A stretch of DNA of 64,000 nucleotides from Paracoccus sp. PAMC 22219 (GCF_000787695.1 NZ_BBPH01000021.1:1-64000); one strand, 5' to 3'; shown: positions 46,748-56,254, counted from the first letter of the stretch. Notes: a model not told the origin generated them from the sequence alone. Translations and numbers: made by a program.

Positions 46748-49321
46748 ATGCCTTATCCCAACGACATCTGGACGACGCTTGCCGGCCGAGCGGGGATCGT
46801 CGACCAACGACCCGATTTCCGTTTCGATTCCGAATTCTACGCGCGCACCTATCCAGAGCTTGGACGCGACGATGCAACATTGCTGCATCACTATACCGAT
46901 CATGGACGGTCCGAGGGACGCCATGGCACCTATTACAGCCTGCTGCGCAGGCAGGCGCCCCATATTGATGCTGCGCTGGACAAGCTGATCACCCACCCCG
47001 ATATCCGGACGTTGATTGACGCCCGGCATCCCGATGCCCTGCATCTGGCATTCGAGGCGATCCAGTTGGGCGCACCCGTCGATTCGGACATCTCGGATTT
47101 CTCGATGCAGGCATATCTGGAGTGGTATCCGGACATCGAGGCAGCGGGCATGAACCCGCTGATGCACTATCTGCGCTTTGGATCGATGGAAGGCGGTCGC
47201 CGCACGCTGGCGGACCTGCGCAAGGGGTTTCACTCGGGACGCCAGGTGTTTCGCCCCGAACTGCCGACCGTTCTGATCTGCGTTCACGAGATGTCGCGCA
47301 CCGGCGCACCCGTCGTTGGCCGCGATCTGGTCCGTGAGGCAAGCCGCACCCATAACGTTGTGGTGGCCGCCCTGCGCGGCGGCGATCTGCTGGACCAGTT
47401 CCTGCCGCATTGCTGCGGTGCCCTGGTCACCGATAACCCGCTGCGCGAGATGCCCTATGTGAACGCGGACGTGTTCCGCGGGATCGACCACGCCATCCTC
47501 AACTCGGTCGAATGCGCGCCATTCATCCATCCGCTGGTCGCCCAGGATATCCCCTTTGCGGCCTATATCCACGAATATGCCGACTATACGTTCCCGTCGT
47601 GGAAATCGCTGTACATGGCCGCCTTTGCGGACCTTCTTATATTCTCGTCCGAGCATGTCCGCGACAGCTGGCAGGGGCGTCTGGCGGATGTCGATTTTGA
47701 TACCGCAAATGACAGCACCATCATTCCCCAGCATCCGCTGATCGACGGCCGGGTCACCGAACAGCGCCTCGTCGAGGCACGGCAAAGGATTTCCTCCGCT
47801 CTGGGCCGCGATCTGGCGGACGCGCGCATCGTCTGCGGCGCGGGCCATGTCCAGTGGCGCAAGGGTACCGACATCTTTGTGCAGGCCGCACAGATCTGCG
47901 CCGACACCGACCCGGATACCGTCTTCGTGTGGATCGGCGACGGCCAGAACCATCAGGACATGGGATTCGGGGTCTGGTTCGACTATCACCTTCGCCAGGT
48001 TGGTGCGAACCGGCCGGATGGCAACCTGTTCATGCTGCCGGCGGGCCCGCTGTATCTGGACCTCATGGACGCCGCTGATTCGATGTTCCTGTCGTCGCGC
48101 CTGGACCCTTTGCCGAACGTGGTGTTCGACGCGGTGCGGCGCGGTCAGACGATGGTCTGTTTCGACGGCGCGACAGGCTTTGCCGACGACCGGTATCGCG
48201 GGTCCGATCGGATCACGCGCACGCCCTATGCCGATCCGGCGGCGGCGGTTCGGGCCCTGCTGACGCTGCCCCGCAAGACGGGCACTCCCGATCAGGACGC
48301 GACCACCGCCCGAAACGATGGGCCGCTGCTGTTCGATCGCATGCGCGGCGCCCTGCAGGACCGGCTGGCGCGGCAGCGCAACTTTGTCCTCGGCGAAAGC
48401 CGGATCGACATTCCGCTGCTGTTCTCCAAATCAACGGCCGATCGCCCCCTGCGCCAGCGAGAGCGCGAGAAGCTGTTCCGCTATGACCGCCGCCTGCTGT
48501 GGCGCGACGTGGATGACGCGCGCACGACCATCGCCGCATCGGACAACTGGGTGCACCGCAGCCTGCGCCTGGAGGAGTACCGCGCCATCGCGCCTGATGA
48601 CGCCGGGGTGGGCGACTTTGCGATCCACGTCCACGCGTTCTACATCGACGATCTGGACGACGCCCTGCGCGACCAGGCGGCCTTTGCGCGCGCCTCGCGC
48701 ATCGTCGTGACCACCGATACCGAGCTCAAGGCCGCGCAGATCCGCCAGATGGGTGCCGACCGCGGCCTGACCATCCAGACGCAGCTGGTGCCGAACCAGG
48801 GCCGGGACATCCTGCCTTTTCTGCGACTGTTCGGCCGCGACGGGCTGGCGGGCGACGACCTGATCTGGTGCCACCTGCACCAGAAGAAATCGGTCCAGAC
48901 GACGTCGCATGGCGACGTCTGGCGCCGCTTCCTTCATCGCATCCTGCTGGGCGATCAGGACATGCTGTCGTCGGCCATCAGCCGGATCGCCGAACCCGGC
49001 GTGGGGCTGGTCGCCCCGTTCGAACCGCATTTCGTCCCCTGGGACGATTCGCGGCGTCTGCTGCCGGGCATCGCCGACCGCTTTCCGGGGCCGATGCCGC
49101 GGAATCCGTTGTTGTTCCCGGTGGGCAACATGTTCTGGACCCGCGCCGATGTCGCCCGGCAGATGCTGGACCTGTTCGGAGAGGACCACGCCTGGCCCAA
49201 CGAGCCCATCCCGACCGACGGCACCGAGTATCACCTGATCGAGCGCCTGTGGCCCGCCATCGCCGCGCGCATGGGGCTGGAGTCGGTATTTCTGCACAAG
49301 GACGATGAGGAGCGGGTCTGA
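46748..49321 (+). CDS. Large glycosyltransferase with C-terminal rhamnan-synthesis (RgpF-like) domain
   Basis: 857 residues. The N-terminal 150 residues contain two copies of a motif like FDSEFYARTYPELGRDDATLLHHY / MQAYLEWYPDIEAAGMNPLMHY, typical of GT proteins in surface polysaccharide loci. Residues about 175-530 form a GT4-like domain (VLICVHEMSRTGAPVVGRDL; GAGHVQWRKGTDIFVQAAQI; MFLSSRLDPLPNVVFDAVRRG). The last 270 residues match rhamnan synthesis protein F: FAIHVHAFYIDDLDDAL, PNQGRDILPFLRLFGRD, WCHLHQKKS, FPVGNMFWTRADVARQML. It probably builds the rhamnose-containing backbone. Adjacent to the stop of the 157-residue protein. Confidence 0.88.
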   Translation: MPYPNDIWTTLAGRAGIVDQRPDFRFDSEFYARTYPELGRDDATLLHHYTDHGRSEGRHGTYYSLLRRQAPHIDAALDKLITHPDIRTLIDARHPDALHLAFEAIQLGAPVDSDISDFSMQAYLEWYPDIEAAGMNPLMHYLRFGSMEGGRRTLADLRKGFHSGRQVFRPELPTVLICVHEMSRTGAPVVGRDLVREASRTHNVVVAALRGGDLLDQFLPHCCGALVTDNPLREMPYVNADVFRGIDHAILNSVECAPFIHPLVAQDIPFAAYIHEYADYTFPSWKSLYMAAFADLLIFSSEHVRDSWQGRLADVDFDTANDSTIIPQHPLIDGRVTEQRLVEARQRISSALGRDLADARIVCGAGHVQWRKGTDIFVQAAQICADTDPDTVFVWIGDGQNHQDMGFGVWFDYHLRQVGANRPDGNLFMLPAGPLYLDLMDAADSMFLSSRLDPLPNVVFDAVRRGQTMVCFDGATGFADDRYRGSDRITRTPYADPAAAVRALLTLPRKTGTPDQDATTARNDGPLLFDRMRGALQDRLARQRNFVLGESRIDIPLLFSKSTADRPLRQREREKLFRYDRRLLWRDVDDARTTIAASDNWVHRSLRLEEYRAIAPDDAGVGDFAIHVHAFYIDDLDDALRDQAAFARASRIVVTTDTELKAAQIRQMGADRGLTIQTQLVPNQGRDILPFLRLFGRDGLAGDDLIWCHLHQKKSVQTTSHGDVWRRFLHRILLGDQDMLSSAISRIAEPGVGLVAPFEPHFVPWDDSRRLLPGIADRFPGPMPRNPLLFPVGNMFWTRADVARQMLDLFGEDHAWPNEPIPTDGTEYHLIERLWPAIAARMGLESVFLHKDDEERV

Positions 49322-49342
49322 AATAGGCCCGGATGCAACGCA

Positions 49343-50587
49343 ATGGTTCATGCAATTCGAATTACCCGACACGGTACCGACGTCTTTCTGGACAAGCCCA
49401 AGTCCGGACTTTTCCGGGATCTTGATGCGCTTGCCTTTTCGGGTTGGGCCGTCCCTTCGGTAACCGAGGTGCAGATAGAGTTTCCGACCCATCGCGTCGC
49501 TGTTTCGAAAACGCTGATGCGGCCCGACGTGACTGCCCATTTGGGACGTATCGGCGTCGAGACCTCTGACGACTGCCACGGTTTCGCCGTTCTGACCGAG
49601 GCGCAGCCGTTCCAGGTCTATGCGCTGTTCCAGGATGGCACCCGCAAGCTGCAACTTGCCGGAGAGGTCGAGGCGCCGGACAACGTCATGCTGGGTGCCA
49701 ACGGCTGGCTGTTTCTCAGTTCATCGAACGGAATTCTCGAGCAGGCTGCGGGGACTTTCAATCCCGCGCCCGGCCTGAAGGTCTGGGACGACTATCTCGA
49801 ACGGTTCGACATGCTTGCTCAGGAAATGCAGATCCAGTGGCGCTTTTGCATTGCGCCGTCCAAGGAGCTTATCGTTCCAGAGCTTGCACCCTTTCCAGTG
49901 TCGGATAATAATTTTCTTGCTGTATTTTTACGTCGATCGCGGTTTGCGGAGTTTATGTCGTGCCCAATTGATCAGTTCAAACGATACTCAAATATATCGT
50001 ACTGGCCCTCGGACAGTCACTGGAGCGATGTAGGCGCAGCAATTGCTGCTAAGGACGTTCTTCACAGATTCGGCAGGACCAATACAGTCGTGCCGAATAT
50101 AGGTGTAGAATTCTCGATCGGCATCGGTGATTTGAGTGATAAGCTCTTGGGACAGCATGATGCGGCTTTTCCCGGTATTTCGTTGCAAAATGAAAACGTT
50201 AATTTGAATTTTGACAACTATGCCGTACTGGGCGGCAATACTGGCAGATTTATGATCTGGGAGTCGGATGATGCTGGCGCTGAAGGCACGCTGTTTATCA
50301 GCGGCGGCTCTTCGTTTCACTGGATGAGCAAATTTCTGACGCCGTCTTTTAAACGCACCGTATTCCTGCATGGAACAGGTCGCATAGACGTTTCACTATT
50401 GAAGGAGGTGGCGCCGACCCATGTTCTTCTTCAAAACAACTCGCGTTTCATGAGCGTTCATCCCGATGAAGGGAATTTCTCGAACCTTTCCGAAATGCTC
50501 AATCCGGCTCAGATGAACGCGAACTGGCGGTCTGGCTATTCCTACTACGATAGGATCGCCGCAGACGTCTTGGGCCATTCCTCATGA
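49343..50587 (+). CDS. AlgX/AlgJ-like SGNH hydrolase-fold protein, polysaccharide O-acetylation
   Basis: 414 residues. Family motifs: MLGANGWLFLSSSNGIL, WRFCIAPSKELIVPE and YWPSDSHWSDVGA (the DxHxxxxG signature of AlgX/AlgJ catalytic sites), then TLFISGGSSFHWMSKFL with a candidate serine. These proteins transfer acetyl groups onto exopolysaccharides. The N-terminal 120 residues form an unassigned beta-rich domain. The base composition changes within the gene: before about 49,870 it is GC-rich like the neighbours; after it, clearly AT-rich. No signal peptide is visible, unlike true AlgX/AlgJ. Confidence 0.78.
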   Translation: MVHAIRITRHGTDVFLDKPKSGLFRDLDALAFSGWAVPSVTEVQIEFPTHRVAVSKTLMRPDVTAHLGRIGVETSDDCHGFAVLTEAQPFQVYALFQDGTRKLQLAGEVEAPDNVMLGANGWLFLSSSNGILEQAAGTFNPAPGLKVWDDYLERFDMLAQEMQIQWRFCIAPSKELIVPELAPFPVSDNNFLAVFLRRSRFAEFMSCPIDQFKRYSNISYWPSDSHWSDVGAAIAAKDVLHRFGRTNTVVPNIGVEFSIGIGDLSDKLLGQHDAAFPGISLQNENVNLNFDNYAVLGGNTGRFMIWESDDAGAEGTLFISGGSSFHWMSKFLTPSFKRTVFLHGTGRIDVSLLKEVAPTHVLLQNNSRFMSVHPDEGNFSNLSEMLNPAQMNANWRSGYSYYDRIAADVLGHSS

Positions 50588-50749
50588 GGGGTACGGCGCG
50601 CCGGACATCTTTCGCTTGAAACCACGGCAACCATTTGTCATGCCAGCAGAACATCAGGCAGACCGCCGGCAGTGCCATTCAGAATGGCTGACCGGCAACC
50701 CTTGGGAGGAAGGGCGCGCTGACCCTGACCCCGACCGGAGACGCATCAG

Positions 50750-52201
50750 ATGACCTCGACCCGTCCGCAGACCGACCTGACCGTTTCACCGGTCAGAACC
50801 GCCCTGATCGTGCTGGGGATGCACAGGTCCGGCACTTCGGCGCTGGCCGGCGTGCTGGGGCATCTGGGTGCGGCGCTGCCGCAGGACCTGATGGCGCCCT
50901 CGGACATGAACGCCAAGGGGTTCTTTGAATCCAACCGCATCACCGGGCTGAACGACCGCCTGCTGGCGCAGGCCGGGTTCACCTGGTGGGACCCCCGCCG
51001 CTTCCCAGCCACCTGGTTCGGCACCCCCGAGGCGGACGCCTTGCTGGACGAGGCGGTGGAGGTGCTGAGGGCGGATTACGGCGATGCGCGGCTGTTCGTC
51101 ATGAAGGACCCCAGGATCTGTCGCCTGCTGCCGTTCTGGATCGCCGCACTGGACCGCTTTGGCGCCCGGGTGCGGATCGTCCACACCCACCGCGCCGCGT
51201 GGGACGTTGCCGCATCCCTGTCGCGTTGGGCGGAATACGAGCCGGAATTCGGCCTGGTCCTGTGGGCGCGGCACGTCCTTGACGCCGAGGCCGACAGCCG
51301 CGCGCTGCCGCGCTGCTTTACCAGCTTCGAGGCGCTGATGGACGATTGGCGCACGGTCGCGCGACACGTCGCGCAGGCGCTCGGCCTGGAGTGGCCACAG
51401 GCGCCCGATCAGGCCGGACCGGCGGTGGACGACTTTCTCAGCCGCGACCTCCAGCATTTTCGAGGGGCATCGGCGACCGGGCCCGACGGGCAGCCCCTGC
51501 CGCCGGTGGTGGCCGAACTGCAGGATGTTCTGGGCGCATGGGTGCATGATGCGGGATCCGCGCAGGATCAGGGCCGTCTGGATGAACTGCGTTCGGCCCT
51601 GGACGCCAGCGGCCCGCTGTTCGACGGGCTTGCGCTGCGCACGGTGCATCGTGCGCGCGAGGTGGCGCATCTGTCGGGCCGCGTCGAAAGCCTGAGGGCA
51701 GAGGTCGCGCAGGTGCGTCAGGACCTGACCCGTGCCGGGCTTGAAGCGGGCCGCCGCGACGCCGAGATCGCAGATCAGGCGCAGCGCCTGGTGGCGACGG
51801 ATCGTCGACAGCACGTCGCCTCTGTCCAGCTGCGCCAGCTGACCGAACAGCGCGCCCGCGAGATGCATGAACGCCTGCGCCTGGCCATCGCGCTGGACGA
51901 CCCGGATGCGATGGCGGACAGACTGGACGAACTGGCCGATCGCGTGGAACGGGCCACCGCCGAACATCACAAGGAACGCGACTGCCTGCAGGCCGAAGCC
52001 GAGGCGATGGCCACCGAGGGGGCGCGCCTGCGGGACGATCTGGCAAAGGCTCTGCACTCCTTGGCGGAAGCGCGGGCCGAACGCGATTCCGCACAGCACT
52101 GGGGCACCGCCCGCGAGGCGGAACTGATGGCCAGCACTTCCTGGCGCGTGACGGCGCCGTTGCGGGCGGTCTCGCGCGCAGCACGCCGGTTGCGGCCCTA
52201 G
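50750..52201 (+). CDS. Sulfotransferase-family protein with C-terminal coiled coil
   Basis: 483 residues. The PAPS-binding loop VLGMHRSGTSALAGVLGHLG is textbook; KGFFESNRITGLNDRLL, FVMKDPRICRLLPFW and VRIVHTHRAAWDVAASLSRW follow. From about residue 280 to 450 the protein is a long, charged coiled coil (VAHLSGRVESLRAEVAQVRQ; REMHERLRLAIAL; LHSLAEARAERDSAQ) and it ends with LMASTSWRVTAPLRAVSRAA, a tail often seen at the C-terminus of surface-polysaccharide glycosyltransferases. The coiled coil may tether the enzyme to the synthesis machinery. Its stop shares CTAG with the convergent phosphatase gene. Confidence 0.85.
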   Translation: MTSTRPQTDLTVSPVRTALIVLGMHRSGTSALAGVLGHLGAALPQDLMAPSDMNAKGFFESNRITGLNDRLLAQAGFTWWDPRRFPATWFGTPEADALLDEAVEVLRADYGDARLFVMKDPRICRLLPFWIAALDRFGARVRIVHTHRAAWDVAASLSRWAEYEPEFGLVLWARHVLDAEADSRALPRCFTSFEALMDDWRTVARHVAQALGLEWPQAPDQAGPAVDDFLSRDLQHFRGASATGPDGQPLPPVVAELQDVLGAWVHDAGSAQDQGRLDELRSALDASGPLFDGLALRTVHRAREVAHLSGRVESLRAEVAQVRQDLTRAGLEAGRRDAEIADQAQRLVATDRRQHVASVQLRQLTEQRAREMHERLRLAIALDDPDAMADRLDELADRVERATAEHHKERDCLQAEAEAMATEGARLRDDLAKALHSLAEARAERDSAQHWGTAREAELMASTSWRVTAPLRAVSRAARRLRP

Positions 52202-52870
52202 GCGCGCTGCCAGGGGCGCAGCTCGGCCTCCATCCAGGTGCCGTGGGCGGCGTTGGGGAAGACGATCCAGTCCTGACCAAAGCGGTCGGCGTGGTCGTCT
52301 GTCAGGCGGTGCTGATCCTCCAGCGCGGCGCCGGCGAACGCGCCATGGAAATCGTGCAGCGTGTCGCCAAGCTGCAGGACGATCCGGTGGCCGCTTTCAA
52401 CCTGCGCGCGGCGCGCGCCTTGGGCGGCCCGAACAGCAGCACCTGTTCGGCGCAGACCTGCGGCAGGCCGAGGCGCGACAGGGTCGCGATGGTGGCCAGC
52501 TTGTTCTCCTCGAACCGGTCCGAGACGTAGAAGATCGTGACCCCCAGGCTGTCAGCCAAGGCAAAGAACTCGGCGGCGCCGGGGATCAGGTGGGGGTTGC
52601 CCTCGCGCTCCCACAGCAGCCAGGTGTCCAGGTTCTGGAACATCCCTTCGTTGTGCATGGCGGCGGCCATGACGGCGCTGTTGTCCAGGATCGTCTCGTC
52701 GATGTCGCTGAGGATCGCCAGACCGGCGCCACCTCCGGCCTGATCCACGGCGGCCCGCAGGCGCAGGGTGGCCAGCGCATAGCATTGCCGCTGCAGGGCG
52801 CGCACCTCGGCCGAGCCTGCTGATAGCGGACGGCGATGGCGTGGTCGTGAGGCGTGCGGGTGGGCTGCAT
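52198..52870 (-). CDS. HAD-superfamily acid phosphatase, e(P4)/class B-like (two frame breaks as read)
   Basis: 224 residues after two repairs. The N-terminus MQPTRTPHDHAIAVRYQQ is joined to SAEVRALQRQCYALAT by one G at 52816-52817 and the C-terminus by one C at 52403-52418. The catalytic DDDD-type motif LAILSDIDETILDNS, then GMFQNLDTWLLWEREGNPHL, FYVSDRFEENKLATIATL, LLFGPPKAR and LQLGDTLHDFHGAF, is that of the 5'-nucleotidase lipoprotein e(P4) family. Known members are outer-membrane lipoproteins or secreted; here no signal peptide is seen at the chosen ATG, so localisation is unclear. Confidence 0.82.
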
Positions 52871-52949
52871 GATCTGTCCTTTGGTCGCGCGCAGCATTGC
52901 TAGGCCGCGCGCGCCGCCGGGTCAAATGACGGTCTGGTGGCAGGAGGCG

Positions 52950-54191
52950 TCACACGGCGGGGACGGGCATGCGGTACGGCGCCTCGCGGACGGGCAGGTG
53001 GATCAGGGCGCTGAAGGCCCCGATGCCCACGCCGATCCACCAGACCAGGAAATAGTCGCCCGACGCGTCATACAGCTTGCCGCCCAGCCAGACCCCCATG
53101 AACGAGCCCAGTTGATGGGACAGGAACACGAACCCGTAGAGCGTCCCCATGTAGCGCAGCCCATAGATATAGGCGACCAAACCCGAGGTCAGCGGCACCG
53201 TGGCCAGCCACAGCCCCCCCATGACCAGAGAGAACAGGACCACCGTGCCGGGCGTCATCGGCGTCAAGATAAAGGCCGCGGCGGCGATGGTGCGCAGGGT
53301 ATAGATGCCCGCCAGCAGGTATTTCTTGGTATAGCGCTTGCCCAGATACCCCGCCAGGATCGCCCCGCCGATATTGGCCAGCCCGATCAGGGAGATGGCG
53401 ATCGCCCCAAGCGCCGATGTCGTGGTGATGCCCAGGCCCGCCAGCATGCCGGCCGGGTCGATGGGGCCGCACATCTCGGTGATCATGGCGGGGAAATGCG
53501 CGGTGATGAAGCCCAGCTGATAGCCGCAGGAGAAGAACCCCGCAAAGATCATCATGAAGGACGGGTCGCGGAAGGCGCGCATCAGTACGGTGCCCATGCT
53601 GTCTTCCAGCTGCGACCGGGTTGCGGGCTTGCCGTCGCCCAGCATCGGCAGGAACAGCATCGTGGCCAGCACGATGACCCCGAAGATGATGAAGACCGTC
53701 TGCCAGGGATAAAAGGCCAGCAGCCCCTCTGCCAAGGGGGCGCCAAACACCTGGCCCGCAGATCCGGCGGCGGTGGCGATGCCCAGGGCCAGGCTGCGGT
53801 TGTCGTCGCTGGCGGCGCGGCCGACCACGGCCAGGATCACGCCGAACCCGGTGCCTGCGATGCCGAAACCCACGATGATCTCCAGCAGCTGGATGCTTGC
53901 CGGGGTGGTGGCAAAGGCGGTCAGGATCAGGCCCGCGCTGTACAGGATCGCGCCGACGATGATCGCCCACCGGTCGCCCCACCGTTCCGCCATCGCCCCG
54001 AAGATCGGTTGGCCGATGCCCCAGGCCAGATTCTGGATCGCGATGGCCAGCGAAAACTCCGCCCGCGGCCAGCCGAAATCCTCGGCGATGGGAATCTGGA
54101 ACACGCCGAAACTGGCGCGCAGCGCAAAGTTGATCAGCAGGATCAGTGATCCGCCGATCAGCACGGGTGTCAGGATGCGGGAATGAGGCAT
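52950..54191 (-). CDS. MFS transporter
   Basis: 413 residues with 12 predicted membrane helices. The N-terminus is ILTPVLIGGSLILLINFALRASFGVFQIP, then the loop MAERWGDRWAIIVGA between helices 2 and 3 (the MFS G-x-x-x-D/E-R motif), VGFGIAGTGFGVILAVVGRAA in helix 5 and LGKRYTKKYLLAGI in the central repeat. It resembles the oxalate/formate-antiporter and monocarboxylate-type branch, but the substrate cannot be assigned. I use the ATG at 54191 (MPHSRILTP); a start at 54236 is possible. It is a single-gene unit. Confidence 0.88.
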   Translation of the reverse strand: MPHSRILTPVLIGGSLILLINFALRASFGVFQIPIAEDFGWPRAEFSLAIAIQNLAWGIGQPIFGAMAERWGDRWAIIVGAILYSAGLILTAFATTPASIQLLEIIVGFGIAGTGFGVILAVVGRAASDDNRSLALGIATAAGSAGQVFGAPLAEGLLAFYPWQTVFIIFGVIVLATMLFLPMLGDGKPATRSQLEDSMGTVLMRAFRDPSFMMIFAGFFSCGYQLGFITAHFPAMITEMCGPIDPAGMLAGLGITTTSALGAIAISLIGLANIGGAILAGYLGKRYTKKYLLAGIYTLRTIAAAAFILTPMTPGTVVLFSLVMGGLWLATVPLTSGLVAYIYGLRYMGTLYGFVFLSHQLGSFMGVWLGGKLYDASGDYFLVWWIGVGIGAFSALIHLPVREAPYRMPVPAV

Positions 54192-54279
54192 GGCTGCGGC
54201 CTTGGATAGGATCGGCCGCAGCGTTGCCCCCGACATGGGGGTACGTCAATCACGCAATTGTCAGGATGCAATCACGCCG

Positions 54280-54870
54280 TCAGCGGCGCCCCATCTCCGA
54301 CTGGATCGAGAACTGCGACGACGGGATAGAGCCGCCCTTGGACATCTCTCCCAGGATCACGGTGGTCTTTTGGCCGGTATCGTCGGTGACGACCCACTGG
54401 CGCAGTTCGGTCGGCGCGGTGAACACCATCTGGATGGTGCCGTTCTGGGGCCGCTGCGGGTCCTGCGCGGTCACGATGGTGCCGTTGTTCTGTTCGCTGT
54501 GACCGGTGACCATGCCCTGACGGCCAAGGTTCACGTTGGCGTCCAGGATGATCGACAGCGGGGTCTGCGACAGCGGATACTGCTGCGGGCCGCCGTTCGA
54601 CTTGCCGTCGAAGATCGCCACGTTGCCGCCCGATGCCAGCACCAGCGTCGGGTCGTTGTCGTATTCGAACCGTACCCGGCCGGGACGCTGGATATAGACC
54701 GTTCCCGTCGACACCGTGCCGTCCGGGTTGATCTGCGTGAACTCGGACGTAACCGTGGTCAGGCTGTTGAGATAGCGCGAGATCTCGTTCAACGGGATGC
54801 GTTCGGCCAGGGCCGGAAAGGCCATGGCGGCAAGAAGGGCGGGCGCAAGGGCGAGGGTGCGTATGTTCAT
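54280..54870 (-). CDS. lolA: Outer-membrane lipoprotein carrier protein LolA
   Basis: 196 residues. A signal peptide (MNIRTLALAPALLAAMAFPALA) precedes the LolA fold: EISRYLNSLTTVTSEFTQIN, STGTVYIQRPGRVRFEYDND, VASGGNVAIFDGKSN and PLSQTPLSIIL. LolA carries lipoproteins from the LolCDE transporter to the outer membrane. The FEYDNDPTLVLASG and QYPLSQTPL segments are alphaproteobacterial variants. The start was taken at the ATG 54870 rather than 54882. It stands 81 bases from the divergently placed neighbours and shows no link to them. Confidence 0.92.
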   Translation of the reverse strand: MNIRTLALAPALLAAMAFPALAERIPLNEISRYLNSLTTVTSEFTQINPDGTVSTGTVYIQRPGRVRFEYDNDPTLVLASGGNVAIFDGKSNGGPQQYPLSQTPLSIILDANVNLGRQGMVTGHSEQNNGTIVTAQDPQRPQNGTIQMVFTAPTELRQWVVTDDTGQKTTVILGEMSKGGSIPSSQFSIQSEMGRR

Positions 54871-55021
54871 GGTCCCGATCATATCCTTTCGCTGTTGCGA
54901 TGCACATCACGTCTGGCGGATGAACGCGGTGCCAACCATCGCGCGTCCGTGACGGTTCCGCATCATTTGTTTCATCCGCGACGCCTTGCGAAGAACGCAT
55001 GGGGAACATATCTTTCCCGAC

Positions 55022-56254
55022 ATGGCACAGCGCACCTTGCAGGACAAGCTGGCGATCCTGTCGGACGCCGCGAAATACGACGCATCCTGTGCGTCCAGCG
55101 GAACGACGCGACGCGATTCGCGATCGGGGGGCATCGGCTCGGGCGGGGGCACGGGGATCTGCCATGCCTATACGCCGGACGGGCGATGCATCAGTCTGCT
55201 GAAGATTCTGATGACGAACTTCTGCATCTATGATTGCGCCTATTGCATCAACCGCGTCAGCAGCAACGTGGAACGCGCCCGGTTTTCGCCCGAGGAGGTT
55301 GTCCGGCTGACGCTGGAATTCTATCGGCGCAACATGATCGAGGGGCTGTTCCTGTCGTCGGGCATCATCCGCAGCCCGGACCAGACGATGGGCGATATGG
55401 TCCGCATCGCGCGGATGCTGCGGATCGAACACGGGTTCAAGGGGTACATCCACCTCAAGACCATCCCCGACGCCTCGCCCGATCTGGTGGCGCAGGCGGG
55501 GCTGTTCGCGGACCGCCTGTCGGTGAATGTCGAACTGCCCCAGGATGCTAGTTTGCGCCACCTTGCCCCCGAAAAGCGCCCCGAGACGATCCGCGCCACC
55601 ATGGCCGACGTCCGTCTTGGCCGCGAGGCCGCCAAGGATCGCAGCCATACCGGCAAGCGCCCGCCGCGCTTTGCCCCCGCCGGGCAGTCCACGCAGATGA
55701 TCGTGGGCGCGGATCAGGCAACGGACGTGGACATCCTGAACACCTCGGCCAATCTCTATTCGGGGTATCAGCTGAAGCGGGTCTATTACTCTGCCTTCAG
55801 CCCGATCCCCGACGCGTCCGCCATGCTGCCGCTGATCAAGCCGCCCTTGATGCGCGAACACCGCCTGTATCAGGCCGACTGGCTGATGCGGTTCTATGGC
55901 TTTGACGCGACAGAGATCGGCTCGGCGCATCCGTCGGGCAACCTGGATCTGGCGATCGACCCCAAGCTGGCTTGGGCGCTGGCCAACCGCGCGCAGTTCC
56001 CGGTCGATGTCGCCCGCGCCCCGCGCGAGATGCTGCTGCGGGTGCCGGGTTTCGGCACCAAGACCGTGGGCCGCATCCTGACCGCGCGCCGAAACGGCGT
56101 GCTGCGCTATGCGGACCTGCTGCGCATGGGCGCGATTATGTCCAAGGCGCAGCCCTTCGTCACGCTGCCCGACTGGACGCCCGGCGCACTGACCGACAGC
56201 GCGGGCCTGCGCGCACGGTTTGCGCCGCCGCCCGAACAGCTGTCGCTGTTCTGA
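55022..56254 (+). CDS. Radical SAM protein of the putative DNA modification/repair family, linked to UdgX
   Basis: 410 residues. The cluster motif CX3CX2C is NFCIYDCAYCINRVSSN, after the conserved SGGIGSGGGTGICHAYTPDGRC. FLSSGIIRSPDQTMGDMVRI, KGYIHLKTIPDASPDLVAQAG, SVNVELPQDASLRHL and QMIVGADQATDVDIL follow. A helix-hairpin-helix-like C-terminus (MLLRVPGFGTKTVGRILTAR) suggests DNA contact. This family is almost always next to a uracil-DNA glycosylase-type gene, and here its stop overlaps the UdgX start. The reaction is unknown. The ATG at 55022 gives MAQRTLQDKLAIL, typical of the family. Confidence 0.9.
   Translation: MAQRTLQDKLAILSDAAKYDASCASSGTTRRDSRSGGIGSGGGTGICHAYTPDGRCISLLKILMTNFCIYDCAYCINRVSSNVERARFSPEEVVRLTLEFYRRNMIEGLFLSSGIIRSPDQTMGDMVRIARMLRIEHGFKGYIHLKTIPDASPDLVAQAGLFADRLSVNVELPQDASLRHLAPEKRPETIRATMADVRLGREAAKDRSHTGKRPPRFAPAGQSTQMIVGADQATDVDILNTSANLYSGYQLKRVYYSAFSPIPDASAMLPLIKPPLMREHRLYQADWLMRFYGFDATEIGSAHPSGNLDLAIDPKLAWALANRAQFPVDVARAPREMLLRVPGFGTKTVGRILTARRNGVLRYADLLRMGAIMSKAQPFVTLPDWTPGALTDSAGLRARFAPPPEQLSLF

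Noticed and set aside
50588-50749. Hairpin GCCATTC-A-GAATGGC in the gap between the AlgX-like and sulfotransferase genes, as a terminator
   Set aside because: The single-base loop makes it a near-palindrome rather than a usable terminator, and there is no T run.
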